A program made the position numbers and the translations under genes. Source: Tritrichomonas foetus (lineage: Eukaryota; Parabasalia; Tritrichomonadida; Tritrichomonadidae). From it: 42,690 bases of DNA. The notes under the pieces were generated by a model that was given only the letters and a program-made list of their open reading frames with translations, searched no databases and was not told where the DNA came from. Positions 33,868 to 42,690 of the stretch are shown one piece after another. Within the stretch, counting starts at the first letter, position 1, and every line of letters starts with the position of its first letter. The stretch spans positions 1-42,690 of the forward strand of contig MLAK01000703.1 in the NCBI GenBank assembly GCA_001839685.1, given 5' to 3'.

Positions 33868-36003
33868 TTACTCCATGATGGAGAGGGATACAGAGATTTT
33901 GTCCTCAGATTGTTCCTCTGTATTCTTATCTGACTGGCCATCATCATATCTCAATTGGAAGTCATTGCCCCTCTTGTCTCTTTTCACACCAACGACTGTA
34001 ATTTTTCGTGAGTTCTCACACACGAAGATTAAGTCAATTAATGTTTGTGCATCTGTAATACAAGTGAATTTCATATCTTCATATTGATCATTGTCTTTGT
34101 TGGTTCTCTCAAGTACAAAGAGTGAATGATGAAGCTCATCCCATGCCGCAACATATGGAACAACACCCCCGCACATTCCAATATCAACTCGAATTGGTTG
34201 TGGTTCTTCATGACATTCAATTAAGAAGTCGTACTTTAAACGAGAACCTAAATCGCTTGTTGCTTCAAATGGAGTGATATAATCGATTCCAGCTGATAAA
34301 TCAACACCATCTTCATCAAATGGCGGTAAAATTTGGAATAATTTTTCGGATTTTTCACCACTGAGAATGAAGTTAGCATGATTCAAAGCATATTTCATAT
34401 GTTCGATGAAAATGGCTTGTCCATCGCGTGAATCAAATGGTTCATGTGGATAAAGATTAACATCAGCATATTCAAAGTTGTCTACAAACAATGAAACATG
34501 CTTCATTCCAACAGCTTTAGAAAGTGTAACTGGAAGAAGGCAAACATGATTTAAGAAAGAGCAGAAGCAGTATTCATTACGCCACGCTTCATTTATATGT
34601 TTGGCAATAACATCAATTTCACGGTAATGGTGAATTCCAAGTAATGGCGAACGATTTTCAACAGCAGATTTCAATTGTCGACGGATAGCTGGAAGATCTG
34701 GTCGAATTACTGGTCTCTGCTTGCTTAATGCATCGAGTGTCAAGTCTAACAGCTTGTTATAAAATGTTTGATATTCATTAAGGAAGGGTGAAAGTTGTTT
34801 AAAATCAATTGCAAGAATGAATGTTGATTTCCAAAGTCCTGTTGCTGCAAGATCCAAAAGATAGTTATCAACAGCATTTCCAAGTAATGTTGACTTACCT
34901 GATTTCTTTGGCCCAATAACAGCTGCTTTGAATCTATATTCATATTGTTTATGTGCAATATGTCTGTGTTTTGTTAAGAAATTGGTGACAATACCTGTAA
35001 TTGGATCATGATACGGCTGCATTGGATATCTCTTTAAGAATGGTTGATCTGATGCTCCTTTGATCCATAAATAGAGCTGTTCACCCTCTAAGTCGGATGT
35101 CATTTGAATGAATTTCTTTCTGTCAGAAGCAATCAAATCGAGTCCATCTTCAATAAGTCTTGGTGCATCCTGTGGTGGAATAATTTCTTCAATTAATTGT
35201 TGGAAAGCTTGATTCTTTGGATCTTGAATAGAAACAACAGATTGATATAACATTTTCTTCCTTCTTTTTTCTTCACGATGCCTTCGAATTTCTTCAGTTT
35301 CTTCATCACTTGAGTTATCTTCGTGTTGAGCCAAAAATGCAGTCAATTTGGTAGACATTGATGCGGCATCAGCTCTTGAGTCATCGTCATCGTCATCATC
35401 ATCATCACTTGACGATGGCGGTCTTGTAATTTTACGCATGTCAATTTTTGTGATTGGAGAAACTCGGAATTTCTTGGATGGAGTGGTGGAAGGTGACAAA
35501 GCATCGTTTGCCGGTGTTGTTGGAGATGTAGGTGATGTAGGTGAATTTGATGTTTTCTTTTTCTCCAATAAGGCTTTCTTTTCTCTTGCTTCTTTTTGCT
35601 CTATTTCATTTTGTTGTTGATTTTCATCGATTACTTCTTTCTTTGGAGTTGAGACATTTTTAGCAATATCTGGTGATCTTGGCCTCCTTTTTGGATCTCT
35701 TGGAATAAATGCAGGATCGATTGTGGATAAATAAATTGTTGATCCAGGTTCGATATCATGAATGGATTCAATTAAAAATCCTTTCTCATCAAGAATAGAT
35801 TTAATTTTTGGTTGCTGATAAATCTTAATGCAGTTTTCCATGAGGTGAGCCATTCTCCTGGGGAGTAAAATCTTCTTTGGTTGATTTTCTGGATTTTCGC
35901 TGAGCTTAATATAAACTGTTGGCGTTGCGTCTTGTTTTCGTGAAATTCTTGGGGAAGGCTTTGGTGAAATCTTTGGTGAGAGCATTGGTGAAAGAGTTGA
36001 CAT
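33868..36003 (-). CDS. P-loop NTPase with N-terminal doublecortin/ubiquitin-like domain
   Basis: A 711-residue protein from ATG 36003. After a Ser/Pro-rich start, residues about 28-97 look like a small beta-grasp fold of doublecortin or ubiquitin type (VYIKLSENPEN, KKILLPRR, IHDIEPGSTIYLS). A long disordered charged linker follows (Ser/Thr/Pro, an Asp run at 200-208, Lys/Arg/Glu stretches). The ATPase core has a Walker A GPKKSGKST (364-372) and a probable Walker B HVSLFVDNFEYAD with Asp508. An additional alpha/beta part runs to about residue 680. The P-loop with FVDN Walker B suggests a STAND- or AAA-like NTPase, but no named family was recognised. If the N-terminus is doublecortin-like, microtubule binding is possible. 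Confidence 0.65.
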   Translation of the reverse strand: MSTLSPMLSPKISPKPSPRISRKQDATPTVYIKLSENPENQPKKILLPRRMAHLMENCIKIYQQPKIKSILDEKGFLIESIHDIEPGSTIYLSTIDPAFIPRDPKRRPRSPDIAKNVSTPKKEVIDENQQQNEIEQKEAREKKALLEKKKTSNSPTSPTSPTTPANDALSPSTTPSKKFRVSPITKIDMRKITRPPSSSDDDDDDDDDSRADAASMSTKLTAFLAQHEDNSSDEETEEIRRHREEKRRKKMLYQSVVSIQDPKNQAFQQLIEEIIPPQDAPRLIEDGLDLIASDRKKFIQMTSDLEGEQLYLWIKGASDQPFLKRYPMQPYHDPITGIVTNFLTKHRHIAHKQYEYRFKAAVIGPKKSGKSTLLGNAVDNYLLDLAATGLWKSTFILAIDFKQLSPFLNEYQTFYNKLLDLTLDALSKQRPVIRPDLPAIRRQLKSAVENRSPLLGIHHYREIDVIAKHINEAWRNEYCFCSFLNHVCLLPVTLSKAVGMKHVSLFVDNFEYADVNLYPHEPFDSRDGQAIFIEHMKYALNHANFILSGEKSEKLFQILPPFDEDGVDLSAGIDYITPFEATSDLGSRLKYDFLIECHEEPQPIRVDIGMCGGVVPYVAAWDELHHSLFVLERTNKDNDQYEDMKFTCITDAQTLIDLIFVCENSRKITVVGVKRDKRGNDFQLRYDDGQSDKNTEEQSEDKISVSLSIME

Positions 36004-36386
36004 TAGTTTTTAAAATTGGATCTGTACGTTTAATAAACATCATTTTACTTAACCAACGATTAAAACATATTCAAAAAGCTATACCATATATTCTACTCAC
36101 ATTTTCACATTGGTCAATTTTTGAGATACTCTCATATGATTAAAGGTTAATATGTTGCCAACTTTTTCAGACATTTTTATAACAAAAAATGGGTCAAAAT
36201 CTCTACTTTCATAAATGCCAGAAAAAGTTATGTTAATCAAATTATTTTCAATGAAATTCAATTACATCGTCATTTTCCTCTCAATTTCCATTTTTTTCTG
36301 TTTGAATGATGAGGAATTACTTTTCAAAAAGTTTTATATCACTTTTTTTAATAAATTCTAAATCATAAAAATCATCAATAGCTAAA
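36004..36386. promoter_or_regulatory. Divergent promoter region, P-loop NTPase / DENN
   Basis: 383 bp between divergent ATGs. A+T-rich; no exact trichomonad initiator was found near either ATG. Confidence 0.45.
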
Positions 36387-38081
36387 ATGTTTTCTCGTCG
36401 ACGACTTTCAATTACATGCGATATGCGAATCGAAAAATCTCTCAGAAACAAAAGGATTGCGAACGAACTTGAAGACCATGTTCCCAAAATGAGAAATGCA
36501 GCGAATATGTTCGAACAGTTTTTAATTCTTGGAGCCCCTCCAGATTTCGAAGATAAACCAGAGCCAACGATTTTGATGTCTTATCCGCCTGGACCCTCCA
36601 GCTCTCGTTTAACGGACGAAATAAATCTCATCAAGAATTTTTGCTTTCCAGTCGGTTTTCGGCCAATTCCATCTGACGTCAACAAGGTCAGAGTTATATT
36701 AAATGAGTTTGTGTTTTATTTAAATGAAGGCTCAACTCGAATATTTGGAACATGTCTTCATTTTCAGGCGCATCAAAATTGCGTCTTTTCTTCATCAAAA
36801 AGTCGGAAATATCCATTTTGTTTTTGCTTTTTGACTCTTCTTCCTTATCTTTCTTCACATTTTCAATTTTTGTCATATTTTTCTTTACTCATAAACGATA
36901 GAGTTCGGTCAATTGATCATTCAGTTCCTGGAGCGACTCCTGTTATTGAGGAAGAGAAATCCCCATCATTATTAGCTTCTCCAATATCAGGACTTATCGC
37001 AGATGAAGAATTTCCAAATATTGCCATTTTTCCAGGATTTAAAGCAACAAAGCAAATTAATGATGAATTAACATTTTATTATAACTTACCAATAACTACT
37101 AAAACAAATATTCGTAATGGACTTGCTGTGAATAATCCATTTCCACCTATTCCTCTTTCAAAGAAGATGGATTTGTATTTGCCGCTTCATCTTTCTCGTC
37201 AAAAATGTTTGGCTTATTCAACTTTTCATGCACTTTTTTCAAATATTATGATATCTGATGTAGTTAAAATTTATTCAGCCATTTTATTAGAAATGCATGT
37301 GCTTTTTGTTTCTGAATTCACACATCGTCTAACAACAGCTTTAATTGCTTCACTTTCCTTATTGGAACCTTTTAAATCAATCGCTACAATGAAATTACCA
37401 ATTTTACCAACACATTCAGAAATGATGGAATTACTTGATTCACCAACGCCTTATGTAATTGGATCATGCATTGTAAATAACAATGCTGATGTCGTTGTTA
37501 ATTTGGATACCGGTAAATTGACCTTAAATACAAAAGTACCACCAATTCCAAACCAATGGAAATTGTTACATAAACTTCAAATGATTATGAATGATTCACA
37601 AAAAGATTATAAAATTCCACCAAGAGAAATTATAGACAAAAAAACGGGTAAAAAAGTAAAAAATGATAATTATTTGGAATTTATTACACATACAGATCCA
37701 TATAATTTCCCCTATGTGTTTACTTCGTTAACTGAAGTTAAATGTATTTATCCACCTTATGTAATTGATCAGATTTTGGATGCTTTTGCCAAAGCTTTTG
37801 CACCAGATTTGGAAGATTTGATTCGTGGATGTTTTGTTACAGATTCAACAGATGTTTTTAATCCAGTAACAGTTTGTAATAAAGATTTGTTCATGATGAG
37901 TTGTCCTGATGCAGATCGAAGTTTTTATGAATCATTTTTACAAACCGAAATATGGGAAGATTTTTGTGATAAACTGGCAGATGAGTTTGCAGACTTTAAG
38001 AAGAGTATGTCAATGGACTTTTCACAATTTATCGATGATGAAGAAACTGAAGGACCATTATCAGCACCAAATGGCTTTTAA
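36387..38081 (+). CDS. DENN-domain protein (putative Rab GEF)
   Basis: A 564-residue protein from ATG 36387. The tripartite DENN module spans almost the whole length. uDENN: MFEQFLILGAPP, ILMSYPPGP, INLIKNFCFPVGF, then FVFYLNEGSTRIFGTCLHF (about 40-128). cDENN: about 250-390, with LFSNIMISDVVKIYSAILLE, MHVLFVSEFTHRLTTALIAS, LPTHSEMMELLDSPTPYVIG, VVVNLDTGKL. dDENN: near the C-terminus, DRSFYESFLQTEIWEDFCDK. A Phe/Ser-rich segment at about 130-170 interrupts uDENN. DENN proteins exchange GDP for GTP on Rabs; the Rab gene at 18.8 kb is only one of many possible partners. Confidence 0.88.
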   Translation: MFSRRRLSITCDMRIEKSLRNKRIANELEDHVPKMRNAANMFEQFLILGAPPDFEDKPEPTILMSYPPGPSSSRLTDEINLIKNFCFPVGFRPIPSDVNKVRVILNEFVFYLNEGSTRIFGTCLHFQAHQNCVFSSSKSRKYPFCFCFLTLLPYLSSHFQFLSYFSLLINDRVRSIDHSVPGATPVIEEEKSPSLLASPISGLIADEEFPNIAIFPGFKATKQINDELTFYYNLPITTKTNIRNGLAVNNPFPPIPLSKKMDLYLPLHLSRQKCLAYSTFHALFSNIMISDVVKIYSAILLEMHVLFVSEFTHRLTTALIASLSLLEPFKSIATMKLPILPTHSEMMELLDSPTPYVIGSCIVNNNADVVVNLDTGKLTLNTKVPPIPNQWKLLHKLQMIMNDSQKDYKIPPREIIDKKTGKKVKNDNYLEFITHTDPYNFPYVFTSLTEVKCIYPPYVIDQILDAFAKAFAPDLEDLIRGCFVTDSTDVFNPVTVCNKDLFMMSCPDADRSFYESFLQTEIWEDFCDKLADEFADFKKSMSMDFSQFIDDEETEGPLSAPNGF

Positions 38082-38409
38082 TTGTTCCTTTCGACAATGA
38101 AATAGTATTCTTATAATAGAATAGAAATATTATGATAAAATAGTATGAATTCATTTATTGTCATTAATATTCTTATTATTATGTTTTCAAGAATAGCTAT
38201 ATTTAAAATTATTCAGATTACCATGAGAGTCATTTAAATCAAGGAAAATTTATTGATAGAAAGAGCAATCTTGATAATGATGGTTTATGTCATATTTTAC
38301 AAAAATGGTTTCCCAATTTATAATTGAACTTAATATCAACAAAATAAAACTATATTATGTTTTACTATATTATCTTTCTAAATGAATTCTTTATTTATTT
38401 TGAATCATC
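38082..38409. other. Convergent 3' spacer
   Basis: 328 bp between the 3' ends of the DENN and Sel1-kinase genes. A+T-rich, nothing else seen. Confidence 0.5.
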
Positions 38410-41400
38410 TTATTGAAGTGTATATCCTTCATAAAATTCTTTCTGTAGGTTTTCATTCTCAGAAGAATGATTATCTTGTGAACTTAATTTTTTATCTTCA
38501 TTTCTTGTCTTATCATATACCTCTGATTTTACAATTTCTACTGAAAAGTCATTTTCTTGGATTGATTTCTTGATATCATTTGATCTAGTATGTGGAGTAT
38601 GTTGAGAAATTAAATTCATATTTTGAGTTAAAATTACTAATTTCTTTTGAGCCAAAATATGATTTTGATTGGCCGCAAGTTCGAAATAATGAGTCGCTTT
38701 TTCAATATTTTGTGTCACATATTCACCATACATATAGAAAAGTCCCAAACTATATTGCGATTCAGGATCATTTTGTTTTGCTGCGAGTTCATAATAATGA
38801 ATGGATTTTTGAATATCTTGCTCAACAAGTTCGCCATTTTCATAGATGAGCCCTAAATTATAAAGTGCCTTAACTGAATTTTGTTTTGATGCTTGCTCAA
38901 AATATCTAATTGCTTTTTCGCCATCACTAGGAATAATGTCACCTGTCATATATATTACTCCTAAATTAAAAAGAGCCTGTGGATTATTCTTTTCTGCACT
39001 TTGTACAAAATAATGAATTGCTTTTGATATGTTTTTTTGAACGCATTCGCCATTGAGATAAATGAGTCCTAAAACACACTGAGAATCTGAATGATTTTGA
39101 CTTGCTGCTAATTCAAAATATTGAATTCCTTTTTGAACATCTCGTGGAATAAGTCGCCCTATATAATATAAAACACCTAATTTATACTGTGCATTACAAT
39201 GATTCTGTAATGAAGCGAGTTCTAAATAATGAACAGATTTTTTCATATCAGGAACAATAGAGTGATCATCCATATATATAAGGCCCAATTGATATTGTGC
39301 CTCAGGAAAATTCAAATTTGCTGCAAGTTCTAAATAATAAATCGCTTTTTTGATATCTTTGGCAATTAATTCACCTTTATAATACAAAACTCCTAAATTA
39401 TATTGTGCATTATAATCATTTTGTTTAGCTGCAAGTTCATAATAATATAAAGCTTTATTAATATCTCGTGGAACAGTCTCACCCTTTTCATATAAAAGGC
39501 CTAAATTATAGTGGGCAGTTACAAAATTTTGATTAGATGCTCTTTCAGTATAAAAAACTGCTTTTGAGATATCTTTGGGAAGTAATGTTCCTTGGAGATA
39601 TAAATTTCCCAAATTAACTTGAGCTGGCAAATAATTTTGCCTTACAGCAAGTTCATAATAATTAATTGCCTTTGAAATATCTTGTGGAACAAATTCTCCT
39701 TTTTCATAAATGATTCCCAAATTATTCAAAGCAATACCACTATTTTGTTTTGCAGCAAGCTCATAATAATGAATAGCTTTGTGAATATTCTGAGGAATTA
39801 ATTCACCTTTTTCATATAAAGTACCTAATTTTATTTGTGCTAAAAGATGATTTTGATTGGCTGCATGTTCATAGTAGTGAATTGCTTTTTCAATATCTTG
39901 AGGAACAAAATGATTTGGATTAGATAATTTCTCAGTAGGAATTTGTGAACTAAAATTCTTTTGATTCGAAGCAATTTCTAGAAAATGAATTGCTTGTTGA
40001 AGATTTTCTGGTACAAATTCGCCTTTTTTATAGAAAGGTTTTGATACTAATTGAGAGCCATAATTATTATTATTTGATGCAAAATCTGAGTAATAAACTG
40101 TGTTGGGTGTATTCAGAGGAATAAATTCACCCATTTCATAAATAACTCCTAAATTAAATTGAGATTCAATATGATTTTGATTAGCGGCAAGTTCATAATA
40201 ATGGATTGCCTTTTTAATGTCTCTTGGTATATATTCATTCATTTCATATAAAACTCCCAAATTATATTGAGCTTTTACATAATTATTATTAGAAGATAAT
40301 TCAAAATACTGAATCGCTTTTTTAATGTCTTGTGGAATAAATTCACCTTTTAAATATAATAATCCTAAATAAAATTGGGCTTCACATTGATTTAAATCAG
40401 AAGATATTTCATAAAATCGCATTGTTTTTGAAATATTTAGTGGAATTAAATCGTTTTCATAAAATAGTGCACCGATTTTAAGATAGGCTACACCTAAATG
40501 CTCCCATGTTACTTGTGAACAATAATTTATCGTTTTACCAAGTTTCTTTCTACCATTTATTTTTAAGATAAGCTTTGCCAAACGGCGATTATTTGTAATA
40601 ATATCGGATTTGGATTTATAATCATTACAATATTTGTTATCAATATAAAACTGAAAAATTTGGTAATATATTAGCAATTCAATAAGTCGAATCGGCAGTC
40701 TGTTATTCGGATTTACATCAAGGCATTGTTTTTGAATTGAGCAAATCATGACCAAATCATGAATTTGTTCAGAATCTGGGAAAAATAAACTAATTAAAGT
40801 CGCAAATGAAAAAATGTCTGTTGGATATGAAACATTGTTATTAATCATCATTTCTGGAGACATTGAATCATAGTTAGCAACATCTACGGACATGTCATCT
40901 CCAATTTCCCTTGCACTTTCAAAATCACTAATATAGAAATGATGATCATGATTAATCAAAATATTCGTTGCATTTATGTCACGATGCAGATATTCTTTCA
41001 TATGTAACCTTTTGATTCCTTTAATTAATCCAAGCAATCCACGAAGTCTTTTTAAAGTTGAATATTCCTGATTATTTTTTGATAAAATAGATTCATTGTC
41101 TTTCAAACTTCCTTCACTCATAAATTCCAAAATTAAATATGTGGATTTATCAAACAAATACTGACCAAAACATTTAACAAAATGATTACTCTGAATTTTT
41201 CGAAAAATATTTTTTTCTCTTTCAAAATGTTTTGGAGTATATTTGTTATTAAATATAACTTTTTTAAGAGCAACAACAGCAAAAGAATCAAGATGAATGG
41301 CAAAATAAACTTCTGATTTTGAACCTTTTCCAAGTTGATGTAACAATAGAAATTTTGGTGATTCTTTATTTTCAGCTTGAACTGTATAAAGACTAGATGA

Positions 41401-42027
41401 ATCGTGAATTTTATTAGAATCTTGAATTGTAAGTTGGCTTGGTAAGTTAAAGAAAGATGAATCTTGAAAACTTTTTGTTTTGAAATAAAATCGTTGAGTA
41501 AGAAATACAAATAGAGGACGAATTGTAGATTCAATAAAGATGTTATTTTCCCATCCTTCTAAGAGATTTAAATTCTTCATTTTCATTCTGATATGATTAT
41601 AATATGTTTCTGCATCATATAATATATATTTGTGAAACTCCTCATTCATAAAAAACCGATAGGTGAAATCATCAGATGGATAAATCGGTTTATCAAGATC
41701 AAAAACAATATTTTTAACTAGTGAAATAACTTGCGAATTCGATGATTCATTGTGTTTTGATTCTTTGATTAAATAACATTTGCTTTCAACACAGATGGCA
41801 TGCATTAAGAAATTATTTTTATCTTGGCAACCTATTGTAATAAAAGGTGATTTTAACAGGAAAAGTTGAAATTCTTCTTGAGGAATTTCATTATAATGAA
41901 TAATGCTAATTTCCAAAAAATTAAATTGGTCATACATTTTCTCAAGAGATTTATCTTTTTCAGTAAATTTTATTATATTATTTTTGATTTCGTGAGTAAT
42001 ATCATCAGCATGAAGCTTGCTTGTCAT
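38410..42027 (-). CDS. TKL-like protein kinase fused to Sel1 repeats
   Basis: A 1205-residue protein from ATG 42027. Residues 1 to about 220 are of unknown fold. The kinase spans about 228-475: glycine loop GKGSKSEVY, Lys in VVALKKV, LHRDINATNIL, and SPEMM for APE. The magnesium motif is DFE (in ISDFESAR) instead of DFG. Then come about 17 Sel1-like repeats of 36 residues with core A-Q-Y-N-L-G-x-x-Y-E-x-G-E-x-I-P-x-D-I-x-K-A-I-x-Y-Y. Repeats 4-6 are worn (the LG-x-x-Y core is lost). A charged tail of about 75 residues ends the protein. Sel1 solenoids scaffold protein complexes; kinase-Sel1 fusions are common in amoebae and abundant in Tritrichomonas. Activity is likely reduced or altered by DFE, but HRD and Lys are intact. 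Confidence 0.88.
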   Translation of the reverse strand: MTSKLHADDITHEIKNNIIKFTEKDKSLEKMYDQFNFLEISIIHYNEIPQEEFQLFLLKSPFITIGCQDKNNFLMHAICVESKCYLIKESKHNESSNSQVISLVKNIVFDLDKPIYPSDDFTYRFFMNEEFHKYILYDAETYYNHIRMKMKNLNLLEGWENNIFIESTIRPLFVFLTQRFYFKTKSFQDSSFFNLPSQLTIQDSNKIHDSSSLYTVQAENKESPKFLLLHQLGKGSKSEVYFAIHLDSFAVVALKKVIFNNKYTPKHFEREKNIFRKIQSNHFVKCFGQYLFDKSTYLILEFMSEGSLKDNESILSKNNQEYSTLKRLRGLLGLIKGIKRLHMKEYLHRDINATNILINHDHHFYISDFESAREIGDDMSVDVANYDSMSPEMMINNNVSYPTDIFSFATLISLFFPDSEQIHDLVMICSIQKQCLDVNPNNRLPIRLIELLIYYQIFQFYIDNKYCNDYKSKSDIITNNRRLAKLILKINGRKKLGKTINYCSQVTWEHLGVAYLKIGALFYENDLIPLNISKTMRFYEISSDLNQCEAQFYLGLLYLKGEFIPQDIKKAIQYFELSSNNNYVKAQYNLGVLYEMNEYIPRDIKKAIHYYELAANQNHIESQFNLGVIYEMGEFIPLNTPNTVYYSDFASNNNNYGSQLVSKPFYKKGEFVPENLQQAIHFLEIASNQKNFSSQIPTEKLSNPNHFVPQDIEKAIHYYEHAANQNHLLAQIKLGTLYEKGELIPQNIHKAIHYYELAAKQNSGIALNNLGIIYEKGEFVPQDISKAINYYELAVRQNYLPAQVNLGNLYLQGTLLPKDISKAVFYTERASNQNFVTAHYNLGLLYEKGETVPRDINKALYYYELAAKQNDYNAQYNLGVLYYKGELIAKDIKKAIYYLELAANLNFPEAQYQLGLIYMDDHSIVPDMKKSVHYLELASLQNHCNAQYKLGVLYYIGRLIPRDVQKGIQYFELAASQNHSDSQCVLGLIYLNGECVQKNISKAIHYFVQSAEKNNPQALFNLGVIYMTGDIIPSDGEKAIRYFEQASKQNSVKALYNLGLIYENGELVEQDIQKSIHYYELAAKQNDPESQYSLGLFYMYGEYVTQNIEKATHYFELAANQNHILAQKKLVILTQNMNLISQHTPHTRSNDIKKSIQENDFSVEIVKSEVYDKTRNEDKKLSSQDNHSSENENLQKEFYEGYTLQ
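38654..40506 (-). repeat. Array of about 17 Sel1-like 108-bp coding repeats
   Basis: Units of 36 codons in the kinase gene, diverged at DNA level but regular in length; the first unit is about 42 codons. Units 4-6 have lost the LGxxY core while keeping the helix-B pattern (xAIHYxExAxNQ). Duplication with later decay is visible directly. Confidence 0.9.
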
Positions 42028-42453
42028 TTTATCATTGAAATTTCAGTGGTTAAATATGGTTAACCATTCAATAACTTAACAGCATGAGTATCGAATAGAT
42101 GCATTAAAATGCTTTTGACTAAACAGAGACATTAAAACACCCATTAGTTTAGGTATGCTCTCTTTCTGGATGAAGTGAAAATTGGATTATATTTCTATTT
42201 TACATTTATGTAGTGATCAATTGAATATTTTAATTCCAGACAGAAATGCGTTAAGCATTAATTTTTTTCTCGCTTAATGATAGTTCACATCATTACCATG
42301 TTATGACAGGAGTTGTTTGGTCTGGAAAATTATCGAAAATGAATCCTCACAATAGAGTAGGGAAAAAGAGGGACAAATATATTAATCATCTGGTTTATTT
42401 TAGATATCGCCACATATTTCTTTTAATACTGCCTTTAATAAATTCGATTTTGC
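42028..42453. other. Upstream region of Sel1-kinase gene
   Basis: A+T-rich; contains a small perfect palindromic hairpin GCATT-AA-AATGC near 42103-42114. No gene or exact initiator found. Confidence 0.4.
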
Positions 42454-42690
42454 TAGATAGATAGATAAATAGATAGATTGATTGATAGATAGATAGATAA
42501 ATAGATAGATTAATAGATAAATAGATAGATTAATAGATAAATAGATAAATAGATAGATTAATAGATAAATAGATAGATTAATAGATAAATAGATAAATAG
42601 ATAGATAAATAGATAAATAGATAGATAGATAGATTGATAGATAAATAGATAGATAGATGAATAGATAAATAGATAGATGGATGGATAGAT
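42454..42690. repeat. TAGA/TAAA tetranucleotide microsatellite
   Basis: About 237 bp of TAGATAGATAAA-type simple repeat with occasional TTGA and TTAA variants, running off the window end. Higher-order 12- to 20-bp mixtures of TAGA and TAAA recur. Likely slippage-prone and polymorphic. Confidence 0.95.

Noticed and set aside
1..42690. A trafficking or cell-cycle operon
   Set aside because: Genes alternate strands and have their own spacers; functional themes are broad and could cluster by chance.

Overview
The window looks like nuclear DNA of a parabasalid protist, most likely a Tritrichomonas-like trichomonad. It is strongly A+T-rich, and about 20 protein genes are single uninterrupted ATG-initiated reading frames on both strands. 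No trichomonad-type intron was seen. The products are typically eukaryotic (Rab, PROPPIN, RING-H2, condensin kleisin, DENN, E2F, VHS). Features that point to trichomonads are a protein kinase fused to Sel1 repeats, surface proteins with a valine-rich membrane anchor followed by lysines, and saposin-like secreted proteins. The species call is inference; no rRNA is present. Several frames remain open upstream of the first ATG through TTG or GTG codons; starts here are the first plausible ATG.

Layout. 0-10 kb: VHS/GAT adaptor (+), small membrane protein (-), a decayed gene (-), CAMK-like kinase (-), an empty or decayed stretch, then IFRD-like (-) and an L-type lectin (+) sharing a 161-bp divergent promoter. 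10-20 kb: coiled-coil gene (+), about 1.5 kb with only coding debris, large repeat surface protein (+), LisH/CEP20-like protein (+), E2F-like factor (+), a 2.1-kb gene-free stretch holding two strongly structured candidate RNAs and a degenerate 15-bp repeat array, then a Rab GTPase (+). 20-30 kb: condensin-II subunit H2 (+) tail to tail with a giant Furry/Tao3-like HEAT protein (-), PROPPIN (+), APC11/RBX1-like RING-H2 (+). 30-42.7 kb: saposin-like secreted protein (-), long coiled-coil protein (-), a P-loop NTPase with a doublecortin/ubiquitin-like N-terminus (-), DENN protein (+), Sel1-repeat kinase (-), and a TAGA/TAAA microsatellite running off the end.

The genes are independently transcribed and do not form an operon. 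Several concern membrane traffic (VHS/GAT, L-type lectin, Rab, PROPPIN, DENN) and several the cell cycle or chromosomes (E2F, condensin H2, APC11/RBX1-like, Furry-like), but co-location alone does not show that they work together.

The most novel signal is at 17.47-17.99 kb: many nested perfect stems, two of them hairpins followed directly by T-runs, suggesting one or two undescribed RNA polymerase III-type structured RNAs. A smaller two-hairpin element lies at 19.92-19.98 kb.
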